64,000 nt of DNA, taken from assembly GCF_017562075.2 (NCBI RefSeq), contig NC_054083.1:16179141-16243140 (forward strand), written 5' to 3'. Below are positions 1-11,456 of the stretch, piece by piece. The position numbers were made by a program, and so were the translations under genes. Each line of letters opens with the position of its first letter. Position 1 is the stretch's first letter. Under the pieces are notes generated by a model. The model saw nothing but the letters and a program-made list of their open reading frames with translations. It was not told where the DNA came from and ran no database searches. This DNA comes from Anopheles merus. Lineage: Eukaryota > Arthropoda > Insecta > Diptera > Culicidae.

Positions 1-786
1 CTAATAGTTGTTACGAAATAAATAAAAAAACGAGCAAGTGGTGGCTTCGAAAAACTCTCAGAGGAACCGTTCGAATCATACACACACCCAAGATGACCAA
101 CATAGTTTCATCAAGAAAAAATGAGTCATACTCCATCGAATACAATGGTATTCCCTACAATGGTATATCGTCAACCGGGCTGAACTGGTTCTGTCTGAAA
201 TGTCAAAACCAATTGCTACAATAAGATGGCCATTCCATGATACCGCGAGAAAAATACACGCTGAGCGTTATAGCAAAACAATGGAGAGAGAAAAATTTGC
301 ACTTCAATACGGATCACTGCTTTTAGTTGAATGCGTTCCCGCCTTGAAGGTGTCTGCTCTCAGATTGCCCTATCATGCGGCAGTGTTCCCTTTGTCGGCG
401 ACTTGTTTTCCATCTTGAATTGTTTGTATAATGTACTTTGTTTGAATTTGTGTTTCCATTTAGACGTATTTACCATCCCGCAGAAAAGTTTTTCCAGTTT
501 GGATACACAGGAAAGCAAATACACACGGTCGATTTATGCCTTGGGGCGGAATGTGTCAAAATATAAAAAAGAACACAAAATATGCAACAACAAAGCGTAC
601 GGGGAAAAAAGAATGTGCCATGCGTAAGTGAGAAAAGCTTTCAAATCTACCAGTTCGTGTATTTGTAGGTGGTTTGTTTTTCACGCTAAAAGAACACATT
701 CTAACGCAACCGCTAGTGGTAGCTTGGAAGCTTCTTTTCGGTCGGTTTCTTTTTCCATGTTATGTTGTCGGCAAACTTTTACTTAC
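1..786. other. Intron, no exon recognised
   Basis: This stretch lies downstream of the last laminin G exon on the minus strand. I searched for an acceptor followed by an EGF or laminin G segment and found none. The plus-strand open frames here are short, and one is preceded by nothing resembling a start context. Confidence 0.5.
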
Positions 787-976
787 GGATATCGAATCCA
801 TGTGACACGTCGCCGAGTGAGCCCTGCTGGAAGTTGTAATCGTGATCATTAGCGACAAACTTTCGTATACATCCGGTGAAGCCGGTGCTGACGGGAAGCT
901 TCCGGTCCAGGCCAGTGATGTTGCCGTACCCGCCGAGGAAAACTGGCTCACGGAAAGTGATACGCGAAAACAGGCC
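787..976 (-). CDS. Laminin G domain, exon 4 of 4 (ECM gene)
   Basis: This 190-base exon encodes GLFSRITFREPVFLGGYGN, then TGFTGCIRKFVANDHDYNF. These are the closing strands of a laminin G domain, with the FxGG turn and the GCIrxlxxN cysteine strand. The acceptor is CCCCTGTAG and the donor ATCC|GTAAGT. It ends with one base of a split codon, so at least one further exon must follow; I found none in bases 1-786, so the gene leaves the window on the left. Confidence 0.93.
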
Positions 977-3900
977 CTACAGGGGAAGAGAAAAGAAGAA
1001 ATAGCAAAGAAAATCTGGATAAGAAATTTTGTTTTCATGGAAGCTACAGTAAAATCAACACCGAGACGCAAAGGTGCGTTGATTGAGCTGATACTAGCGA
1101 CAGATAATACTTGAGCGATGTAATGGAACACATCAGCAATGGTGTGATGTTTGAAGGTCGTTGTGCTGTGCACGGTTTTGGTTCCGTCTATCAAACTGAT
1201 GATGTGAATGCGTGCTGATGAGAAGTTGGGTAATTGGTCTTGCTTTAGGAGGCAAAAATATGATACGGTCTTGATGAGCGACGGTAAACAGCCCACAACA
1301 ACAATGTAAATAAGGCGGAAAGGGTCACTGATGAAACACAACTGAAAATAATGTCTATTTTGTTAAAGCTAGGCTTGAGTTTTCCTAACTGCAGTTTTTG
1401 TGTGAATAACTTTTTTTTACTGAAGTAAACTAATTATTTTTAAATATCGTTACATTTGGATAAATGATGATAGAAGAGTGTTATAGTTTAAATCTTAATA
1501 ATAATTGCAGCTCCTAGTAGTTAAGCGTTTCGTACATTACAAACTAAACGGACTGATTGAATTCATTGGACTTCTTGGACAACTGAAAATTCCTAATCCT
1601 CCATCGACATCCAGTGACCTAGGGAGTTAATCTACCATTATGAAACACATTGCCAACCAATGCCTTATCGTAATCTCCACAATCACTTATACCCGAGGCA
1701 ACCTACTCGAATGCACGGGTACATTGTTCCTAGCCAAAGTTCGCGTTCGATGCTCCAGAGCTAATATGTTCCGAAACCACCAGACTTAAGCACGTCGTTA
1801 ATCAGAAGGATTTCCGTACTTGAAAGTGCAGCAGTAGTTATAGGCACATCGTTAGCCACCTACTGCCACCTTACGTTTGCCCGCCGGACTGATATATTAA
1901 GTCATTAGCAGCAAATTGAATCCCTGCCATATTGCTGTCGGCTGGCCCGGCTCTCCGTTCGGCCACTTGCTGACCCACCCGCATGACCCGAATATCATAG
2001 CCGTGGGTAGATGAAGTCGTGTCGTTGGACTCGTGCTAAGGAGCACTACGGACAAATCTCGATTTCGACCCACATAATCACACCGTAACTCTGTTGAAAA
2101 TTTTCACTTCATTTAACATCAATTTTCTCGCCAGCTTTCTACGCATATCGGGTCGCTTCATGACAGCCGTGTCTATTACCCACCGCTCAACAGTAGCTTG
2201 GAATTGAAATGTCGAGGTCCTGTGTCGGGCCAGGGTTAAAATTATCGCCATCTCCGGACGACACGATGACAATTTATGGTACCGAAGGAAAGCATACATC
2301 GAACTTGGGTGGAGGTAGGGAACGGGTATCGCAGGAAAATTTCACACGCAATTGTGCGAACTTTAACCATGCATAGTCACAATTCCGAACGTCTGGGCAA
2401 CACATTTACACGGATCAACAATTTGGCTCGCTGCATAATTGATGCAGTATGGTACAACACCGCCAGCCACCGCTAGTAGCTGTCGATAATTGAGTGCACA
2501 TCTAGGTCAGTAGTTTTATTGTGCACAAGAAAACGCCGTTAATCCATCTGCGATTCACTATCGAGCGATGATTGTTCGTGCGATAAATGACACAGATTAA
2601 TGCAATCCGACGTTGGTGATCAATTTGTATTGGTGAAATATTAACACAAAAGGTCAATTTATTCATCGAAACGATATGCTACCGTATTGCAAACGGGACG
2701 ATCATCAAGGATGCGAGAAGTAAAAAAAAAACGATTTAGTTCACAGCTTGTTTGCAGATTCTTGATGTCGACGGTAGATAAGCCGATGATAGGAAATGTC
2801 AGATATGAATTAATGCAATATCCTACAGAATCCCAAGAGTATTGGGAAAAGCTAAAGGATGCTTCAGTTGGTCGAGGGTGAAGCATGTAAGTCGAGCCAC
2901 TTCATCCTGTGCGCTTGTGTTTAATGAAAACAAGTAAGATATTGTGTAGCTTGTCGTCCCTTTGCCGTCCAACCACCATACCGAGCTTCCGGCACTCAAT
3001 CGATGACAAATGGTCCAATCTTGAGAATTACTTAGCTCCATCCTAATTTATCGGGGCGTACAGAGTACGAACGGTCCCATGCTGCGTACGTAGCACTATA
3101 GTGTTCACCAATGACCACCTTCGTCTGACTGCTAAAGCTCGACCAACATCGAGAAACCCCCAGGAGCGGGTCTTCCGACGAACACCCGGCTGTAATCTGG
3201 AGAGTAAACATAATTAAAATCCCATTGTTTCCGGCTTGTATCCTGCACCCTGGCTAGGCACTAAGCTCTCTTTCTTTCTCCCTCTCTCTCGAGCACGTGG
3301 CGTTGATTGGAGGGTTGGAGCGCAGGGATTATGCAACTGGTTTTCCTCCGGAAACCTATCTGCTGTGCTTCCGGAAAAGGATTCGCGTTGGCGCGGTTGG
3401 AGGGCAACATAGGCGCATGGCAAGAGCTTGTCGTTGTAAAATTGTTAATTCCAGCAACATCATGACGCTGAGTTTGTGCTGTATTTAACACAGCGAAAGT
3501 CCGGCCAACAGTTTGTACAGGAGCGTTAAAAATCGGAACAATGGGAACGCTGGAACTGGTGGATGCAGTACAATTGATTTACATGCAATCGATAGCAGCG
3601 TAAATATTATTTTACACGACTGTTGATCGTAAGGATGTTGCTGTTGAAATTGCACTATTCAATACAAACTGCAAATAATTAGCAACGAAAGCAGAGGGAG
3701 AATTCTCCGATTAAATGTATGTGAAATGCAACACTTGCTTCTTTGGAAATGAAACAAAGCTATTTCAAAGCGATTGAAATAGCTATTTCAATCATTTGAA
3801 AAAAGAAAATCTATTATTGGGATGATTTATTTTTTCATATACATGTTTAACTTGATGAATATAGAAAAGTCAGTAACAAATTATCGATTTAAAAATTCAT

Positions 3901-4898
3901 TTACAATCAAGTTTCAACATTACGATATTGTTTTATTGTAAGAAACAAAGCTATAATAATATTTTGATACCTGTTACAAGATTCAAAGGCTTGTTTAAAA
4001 TAGATTACCAATTGTCCTGTAAAATATAAATAATCATACTTATAATTTCTATATAAAACAGCAAACCACACCGGATATATATCTCTCAAAATAACATTAG
4101 ACAGCAGACAGACAGCAACACACTCCCTTCAGATGCTTAAGATACTCGAGCATCAAAACCAATGCGAGTTTTGAAGTCCATCCAAAGCAAAAACTGTTGC
4201 CGAATTCCATACAAAGCAGATGCACCTACGACCCTTTTCGCTGCAATGTTATTTATTCGGAAATGAATGCAGTAACGATTTCTTCACCCGCTTCCGCAAC
4301 CTACTCAACCCCTTTGCGAACGTCACCCAAATCAACCACACCCGGGGCAGCCCGGGACGAAACAATCGGTCAGCACCCTCGCTCACCGTACCAGCAGCCG
4401 CCGGGGTTTCCCGCCTTTGGACGGAGCAAAGTTGCAAAAATAATCAATTTGTATTCTTCCGTTCGCAGCATAATACTGCAATTTCCTTGCCCGGGAAACG
4501 AACACTCTGCTGCTTCCACGCCGACAAAGGCGTCGGAAGAAGTTCCGATCGGGAAGAAAGTTCGCCCCCGTCTTGCACTTGCGGTTCCGGTGCGAGTTGG
4601 ATGGAGTTGGTTCCGGCGAATCTCACCAACTACACCACAGTGCGGTTAGCTCCGTTTCCAGTTGGCATTGCAGTGCAATGCACAAATTCTTTTGTTGTGG
4701 AGAATACAAACAATCCTGATGAAATTTGTGGTCTTGGTGATGCAATACGGACAACGATACTACTGCAGTGCGACCACACTGCGATCCGGGGCTCCGGCAA
4801 GGGTAGTTTGGATCGTGCGGGTATACCGCACGCGCACAAGCTTCAAAAGGTTGAAACTGAGCTCGGTCAACTTAAAGCGCGTGAAAAATATCCCTTAC
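977..4898. other. Intron of the ECM gene
   Basis: No exon is needed here, because the flanking exons join in phase. It holds a 22-base perfect palindrome at 3772-3793 inside a larger inverted repeat (3759-3793), and most of an unexplained 250-codon plus-strand open frame (4220-4972). Confidence 0.6.
3759..3793. repeat. Nested inverted repeat with a 22-bp perfect palindrome
   Basis: GCTATTTCAA at 3759 pairs with TTGAAATAGC at 3774-3783, and the same right arm is also half of a perfect 22-bp palindrome (3772-3793, centre AGCT). Two mutually exclusive hairpins are therefore possible. Confidence 0.8.
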
Positions 4899-4972
4899 CT
4901 TGGAGCGTCCCTGCACCCGGTTGCCTTGGTTCAGTACGAGCCACGCGTCCCACCGATGCCGATAGATGGTAA
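4220..4972 (+). other. Unexplained 250-codon open frame, antisense to a laminin G exon
   Basis: Starts with ATG and stays open for 250 codons in a GC-rich patch, overlapping the laminin G exon at 4899-5043 on the opposite strand. I recognise no domain, signal peptide or splice structure. Chance extension of the antisense of coding DNA explains only its last 74 bases. Confidence 0.15.
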
Positions 4973-5043
4973 TAGTATTCCACTGGTTAAGGACGATCGT
5001 TTCCTCTGACTTGACGCGACCCATTCCAGATCCACAATCGAAC
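4899..5043 (-). CDS. Laminin G domain, exon 3 of 4 (ECM gene)
   Basis: This 145-base exon encodes FDCGSGMGRVKSEETIVLNQ, then WNTITIYRHRWDAWLVLNQG and NRVQGRSK. It is the middle of the laminin G fold: the FDCGSG turn, the Trp after a short spacer, then the basic RHRW strand. The donor is AAG|GTAAGG and the acceptor AACAAAACAG. Just upstream of the acceptor is a TTCTAAC branch-point-like site and a pure CTTT microsatellite serving as pyrimidine tract. An unrelated plus-strand open frame (4220-4972) overlaps it. Confidence 0.93.
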
Positions 5044-5053
5044 CTGTTTTGTT

Positions 5054-5090
5054 AGAAAGAAAGAAAGAAAGAAAGAAAAAAAGAAAGAAG
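5054..5090. repeat. GAAA microsatellite at a splice acceptor
   Basis: A run of GAAA units. On the minus strand it is a CTTT tract forming the pyrimidine-rich region immediately upstream of the laminin G exon 3 acceptor. Confidence 0.85.
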
Positions 5091-7539
5091 GGAAGATGTA
5101 GAGATAAATTCAAGAAACAATGCGAATGAATGTGATACTATCTCAATAACAATCGAGACATAATTGCGTTCCAAAATAGATAACAAATTGGTTATGCTGG
5201 CCTATAATGAAAATTCAGGAATGAAGTATCTTTCGAAGATATGCAGACTCCAACTATTATATGTCTTCCGAACGGGTAATTTATACCCAACAACTTGCCC
5301 AAACCGTTCGCCTGTTCGTTAGTGTATACATTGTTGGTGGCAAATTTTGAACCGGCATTCTCCAGTAGTCCAAAGTCCAACACAATCGGCTTACCAGAGA
5401 GCGGATTAAAATGGAAAAGTTTCAGCGCTAGAGCTCACTGTTTTAGGGGCGATTGAAAACTTTTCATTTGTCTGCCCATCCCATTCAACTCTTGCGCTCC
5501 CGTTAAACGACTGCCATCCATTATCTTTTGTCATGCTCACAGCTTAAAATGTGACTGCTGAGTGAAGCTGTACGAGTTACTGCCATCGTTCCGCTTTCGG
5601 AGCGAAACGCCTAACGATGTGAAAATTATCCTTGCCAATGACAGGAGTCTACATAATTCACAATGGTACGACTGAAAATATTGTTCCGCATTCATCGGAG
5701 CGAGCACGGAGAATGGTTGAAGGTTTCGCACGAAATGCGAAAAGACCATAGAGCCTCATCAACGTCCCAATCAAAGTCTTCCCAATAAACCGACCTCCGG
5801 CCCCGCCAGCCACTGCAGCGGCGAGCTTTGCTGGACGAGCTTTTGTGCAGCGGAAAGTAAATAAAACGTGACGGTAATTTTTCCCGCCCAGCTTCATCTA
5901 TCATCAATTAAAACTAATTCGTTCCACTTTCGCGCTCGAACAATGGTCATCGATCCATTTTGCCGCCCGCCGGTTGATGTGATTCGGGCACGAGGCTATC
6001 GGAAAGGAAATATTGACACCAATAGAGGATCGTTTATCACGCCAGTTGTCGATGTCGGTACAGGGAATGGGTCATACTTTCTAGATGAGTTGCTTTCGTG
6101 TGCAAGATGGATTCTGCAGAGGAGTGTGCAGAAACAAAATCAAAGTGTAGAATTGCGCTAACATGCAGCATGTACTGTGGCACGTAGGAAGGATTTATTC
6201 TGTTTAGAGCGGAAAGTGTTATGTCTGGAAATAAATTACTTTATTAGCACACTAGCCGGGATCGATAGCATTAAGCTAAGGCTTGTACTTTCAACAACAA
6301 TGTACGTCTAGTTGAGGCATTAGAACAATTCTATGTTGAGTTACGGTGTCAAACTTGATATTTATGAAGAGCTTTGATAACAAGATTACTTCAAGAAATC
6401 TGTCTTGTTTGATTTCGGTTTGAATTTTCATTTAAGAGTAGCTACATAAATAAATGAATAAAAATACACTTGTAATGCTCGCGTACCTCCTATGCATAAC
6501 AAGGCGTTTCGTTGATTTTTTTAAACCTACAATACAAGTTAATAACAAGCAGTTCTTTTACATTGAGCTGGATATAATTTTTCAACAGGTAGCTTTAAAG
6601 CGATTCTTCGATTATTTGCTGCAACAATTCATCCTAAATGTAGGTACTATCCTGTTCTCATGTGTGAGCACCGATTCTGAAACCCCATCGGAGCCAGAGC
6701 ATAGTTTATGCTAGCGGCTAAACAAGACACTCAAGTGGTACCCGCAAGCCTCAAATCATGAAAAATGGTCGGCAAATATTTTCCATTTACCACACCGAAC
6801 CGGGCACAACTCTGCAGCAGACGCTGGCAAGCCTCACCCTCCACTGCACACTGTGTCTCTGTCGGGATCCTTTTCCTCGCCCATGAAAACGTCGAGTGGT
6901 AATGGTGGTGACCCAACGGGCATGCAGGCTTGGACACATTCACCCACACATCCACACATACGACCCAACGCGTAACAAAGCGGAAAAGTGTTTGCCCCAC
7001 AACGGTAGTTGCAGTTGCGCCGTTTGCTTTCGCCCATCCGAAGCATCCAAACCAGCCTGTCGAAGTGGTTCAACACATACATTTATCTTGCATAATTGAA
7101 CATTCCTAGGAAATTAATGTACACATAAATATCAGTTGCCAGCTGATTTATGGGCGCAAGTTTTTGTCTCTCCCGCCGCCGGACCGAGCTCGAGCCGACA
7201 CGAATTTCGTGGTAATCCTTGGTACTCTCGGCACACAAATGGGTGGCCATCGGTCGGTTTCCGGCAATTTGGTCAGGCTGGATCGAGAAATGAAGATGTG
7301 AATGTTGCGTTTTATGCGGTGTGTTGGGAAGGGCCGTTGGAAAGGACAAATGGACTAGGTTAAAATCAGATATAATTCAAGGGCTCGGAAAGCTCACTTC
7401 GTGTGGAAAAAATTTTAACGTTTCTAATATAAGTGACCGTTAATGAGTTAAATCAATGAAACAACTTTTAAAAAATATTAACACTTTCACCGTTTAAGAT
7501 AAGCCTAGAAAAGTTACCACGAATCTTAGCATCAATATG

Positions 7540-7595
7540 ATTAAGCAATACGGCCGAAGCCGTTCTTTCTGAATAATAAATAAATAATTTCGTTC
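7540..7595 (+). repeat. Dispersed repeat, ATACGGCCGAAGCCGT type
   Basis: TGATTAAGCAATACGG followed by CCGAAGCCGTTC and CTGAATAATAAATAAATAA. Related copies are at 31361-31400 and, for the first 16 bases, at about 47750. The short hairpin plus A-rich tail suggests the 3' end of a retroposon. Confidence 0.5.
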
Positions 7596-9275
7596 TTTGA
7601 TAAAGAAACGACATAATGGTTTGTGTATAACCGTTAAAATAGACATAGAGCGACAACGTCGTTTGCGACAAAAAGTAGCTCAATTTTGCAAACAGAGCTA
7701 CACGTCTCGCGCGACGTTTCTGCTTCATCCGAAAAAATTGAATTATCCAGTTCGTTTATGAAACAGACTTATTCAAAACTCAAATAAATAAATTTAAACT
7801 CATTTTAACTTATTTTTTACGTTTTTAAACAAAAAGCATGTTGGTTGTCTGCGCCAAATGAGCTGCTTTTATCTACGCAGAATAAAATTTTTAGCTACTT
7901 TTTGTCGCGCGCCACGTTACCAACGAAGATATTAACGATACTGTTAAGCGTAATCTTGCAGAGTCAGGTTGGTAAATGTTTGACGGGCATTTTGATAGTT
8001 CCTAGAATCTATAATTGAACTCGGGAATGAAAAAACAAATACAATTTTTAATTTAATTATTACGTGATTGCTAAACAACCAAACCTATCAAAGAAACAAC
8101 CATTTTGATCGATAAATCTATATAATCAATTCCAGCAAAAGGTTGTTTATTTTCATCGTCCGCTTTCAGTCTACAACAAAGAAGCTTATATTGCTTTGCT
8201 AGCTAAAATAAGAAGGCAAAGAAAGGATCTTTAGCTTGCCAATCAATGTGATGTTAGACCAAAAATAAATACTTCAAAACTGTGCGCCCAAAATGTTGAG
8301 ATCGCTTTCCAAACCCTGTTTCTGTAGAAAGGTTGAAAATAACAAATACACACATACTAGCACACTGCCTTTAATTTTTCTCGGTTCGTTATTGTCACGT
8401 GCAAGTGAACTAAGTCAATATGTTTCTCCCACTCCGTGCTACCATTCCGGTCGATTGGAACAACACCATTAAAGGCAAAACCTTCATGCTGTAACTCAAT
8501 TGAGTTGTTGACAAACATTTTCGAACATTGCTACGGAAATATCGTACACCAGACCGTCCCAAACACGTACCACCCCTACCCAAAATAAGGGCCAACGACA
8601 AGGATATTGTGCCGGGACGTTTTACTTTAAAGCGCCAGCGTTTGCTCTTGGTGGTGTATTTGTAAATTAAGCGCACCCAAAGCAAACAAACTGACGGAAT
8701 GGATCTATTTTAAGTGTGGCGTGTAAAGTCTGTTGGCAGACGTAGAGTTTGAGCGAGCGGATAGGAGATTGTGAGGGGGAAATGTGTTGCATTTAAAATA
8801 AGGCAAATGAGGCAGAGCAGCAACCAGAAAAAGGTTATCCTTCTGCTATGTACTTATTTTTATGTGCCATTTGGTGTGAGATTTTTTTATTTTATTTTCT
8901 CATTGCTCCTTGTTGTTGCACAAACAACCCTTCCTTTCCGGGTTAACTAATGGTTAGCGCCATTAGCCGAAAAGGGCCTCCGTTCTAACAAACGACCTGG
9001 TAGGCAGAAGACTGTGTGCTTCATTTACCAACAGTTTTATAGTTTCTCGTAATGGGGTAAATGGTTCACTTTCTGGCGTGTGCTTTCGGGCTTGGTTCAT
9101 TTTAATTTATTTGGCAAAAATGGATTCTAACGCACAGACCCCCTATTGCACGGTTTCCCTTGATGATTAATTCTATAAGTTGTTATAAAACTTTAGAGTG
9201 CAATTACAGCCACTTGCAACGAAGCAGGAGCAGCAGAATCTGTTGAATTTACAGTGCGTTTTTGATTGTACGTAC

Positions 9276-9394
9276 CAGAACTCGACGAACCCTTGGTGCA
9301 GCAGCAGAGCCATAAAGTCGCCCGTCAAATCGTCTCGCTCGCCGGTCAGTAGTAAAATTCCATCAAACGATTCCGGTCGAAACTCGATGTGTAG
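9276..9394 (-). CDS. Laminin G domain, exon 2 of 4 (ECM gene)
   Basis: This 119-base exon encodes LHIEFRPESFDGILLLTGER, then DDLTGDFMALLLHQGFVEF. This is the classical laminin G core: FRtxspdGlLLy, then GDFxalxLxxGxvef. It begins in phase 0 (acceptor CTCTAG) and ends with two bases before a GTACGT donor, which complete a Trp codon with the following exon. The domain is unmistakable even though each exon is short. Confidence 0.92.
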
Positions 9395-10548
9395 CTAGAG
9401 TTAGAGGAGACAAAAAACGGAGATGAGAGATTATTAGCAAATATTGAGTAAACATGAAAAACCATTCTATAAACTACATAAACTAAATGATAGTTATGTT
9501 GGTTTCAACAGCTTTGCTTGTTTGCCTTATTCGTCATAAATTTGTAATATTTTTCAAAGAATTTCACCCCTTTTAATGAAACCTATTTTTAGAGTCGGTA
9601 TGTTGTAGTTGAATGTTTCAATGTTCTGTGTTATGTGCACGAATATTCGATTTGAATTCACTTGAATACGCGTCTAAACTGAACTGTTAAAAAAACATCT
9701 CCCGTTCATGATGCTTCATGCAAAACTGAGTAAAAAGTATTCCGAAGTACATAGTGCACCGTTAAACCACAGCACGAGAAGCGGATCCAATACCAACCGC
9801 GACATCAAACAAACGAAATTTACAAACACACACACATATACCACAACCAAACAACAAACACAATATTTTAAAACATTGCACAGTTGTGTTTTTTGGTCGA
9901 CGTTAAAAAGGATAACAGCAACAAACAAGCTAACAGAAGCATAAACCGAAAACAAAACGTCATTCTCACCAAACCCAACAAGGTGTTACCGGCACCAGCA
10001 GGATCTGAATTATCGGAACAAAAATGAGAACCACTTTTTTATGAGTGAACTAACGGTCATCGCCACCCTATTCGTCCTCTCATGTTGGCCCCAGTATCAT
10101 AACAATAACAAGGATGCATTCACAAACACACCTACACTAAGTGCGTGAGCCTAAGGCCGAGAGTGTGGGGTAACCATTGAATGTATTTTTTCCGCTTCCA
10201 ATCTATCGCCCGCAGTTAAAGTGGGGAAAATGCGCGCATCAAACACAGCCTCAGCCCAAAAGCTCAAAAACCATTCATCTAACCGTACATGTTCGACAGT
10301 GCGCCGTGTTTGCTGTGGGATGAAAATGGAACGGAACTGCAATGAATTTCTTTTTTTTTCTCGTCACTCAGATGGTAGGTCCCTTCGTTTATCTTTCTGT
10401 GGGTTTGGGTAGGTAGGTTTTGTTGCGTCGCGCTTTTGCGCTCGGTTAAAATTGTTCGTGTTGCGTGTTGAACCTAAAACCCTTTTGGCATGGGCAAAGT
10501 GTGGTGCAGAATTGCACTATTCTATAACGCCGTCGGGCGTTGATTGCG

Positions 10549-10550
<2 letters not shown>

Positions 10551-10600
<50 letters not shown>
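10551..10600. repeat. GT microsatellite
   Basis: About 25 uninterrupted TG/GT units, in the intron between laminin G exons 1 and 2. Confidence 0.95.
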
Positions 10601-10606
<6 letters not shown>

Positions 10607-11373
10607 CGGTAAGGTCGGTTTTGGAATTGACTCTGATAGTGCACTGTTTTATGGCGTATGCTGGAAAGAAGCATGTATAAAAAACGAGCGTCGAGAGATA
10701 CAAAAACTCATCACACACCGCAGCAACAACGGCTTAACAAATTGATCCCGGTGATATGTGTGATCCGACATACAGACAACGGAGTTTTTTGTGAGTTTTT
10801 TGTTGTTGTTTTGTTTCTGTTTGATTGATAATAGAAGCTCAAAAACAAGGAATACATAATGTAAACGTTCGTGCGGTGTCATTGAAAGGTTTTAGGAAAA
10901 AACATCCAAACCGCAGACGGAACGGGACATGCTTGCAGTGACGCCAGGGTGATAAAAATGATTAAAATTTCACTATTGATCTACAACACGGATTATCGGC
11001 GGCATACGTTTTAAGCACAGTAAGATTATGTTTTATTTATTTTTGTTTAGTGTATTTACTACAGCAATAAAAATTATTTTTCGATATTTATATATTGCTC
11101 AAGCAATCCTGAACAATGCTGAACAAGTGAATTTATTTATTAAAATATTCCCATAACTCAACATTCAGAATAACACAATAACCAGTCATTACAATAAGGC
11201 TACCAACTATTGTTTTTTATCTTAATTTTTGAATGCTTTAATCAACCTGTAGAATTACTGAAATTGTATGTAATTGTGCTATAAAAACCAGAGAAATTAA
11301 GAAGTGTGTAAAAATTGTAATTTAAATCAAAATATTTTGCAGAAATCCAATTTCATGGATTGCTACCACTTAC

Positions 11374-11456
11374 CTGAACATGTTTGTAAGCTCCTCTGAG
11401 CGCTGGAAATGCAACCCACGAATGTTTACTAAATCTTGGAGTGTTCACTTTTGCAT
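11374..11456 (-). CDS. Laminin G domain, exon 1 of 4 (ECM gene)
   Basis: This 83-base exon opens the laminin G domain with TPRFSKHSWVAFPALRGAY. The pattern of PxFsgxSylxfp followed by a run of aromatic and Gly residues is the typical first beta strand of these domains. The acceptor is TTTTTTGCAG and the donor CAG|GTAAGT. Two leading bases complete a codon begun in the EGF exon (Asp), and the exon ends on a codon boundary that fits the next exon. Confidence 0.9.

Larger units (their letters stand above)
5044..9275. other. Intron of the ECM gene
   Basis: It begins with a GAAA microsatellite at 5054-5090. Around 7540-7595 there is a repeat that shares TGATTAAGCAATACGG with 47750 and a GCCGTTC/CTGAATAA segment with 31360. 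I see no coding exon; the open frames present have no recognisable domain. Confidence 0.6.

Noticed and set aside
8410..8685. Minus-strand 91-codon frame near 8.5 kb as an extra laminin G exon
   Set aside because: No laminin G motif in any frame, and the flanking exons join in phase without it.
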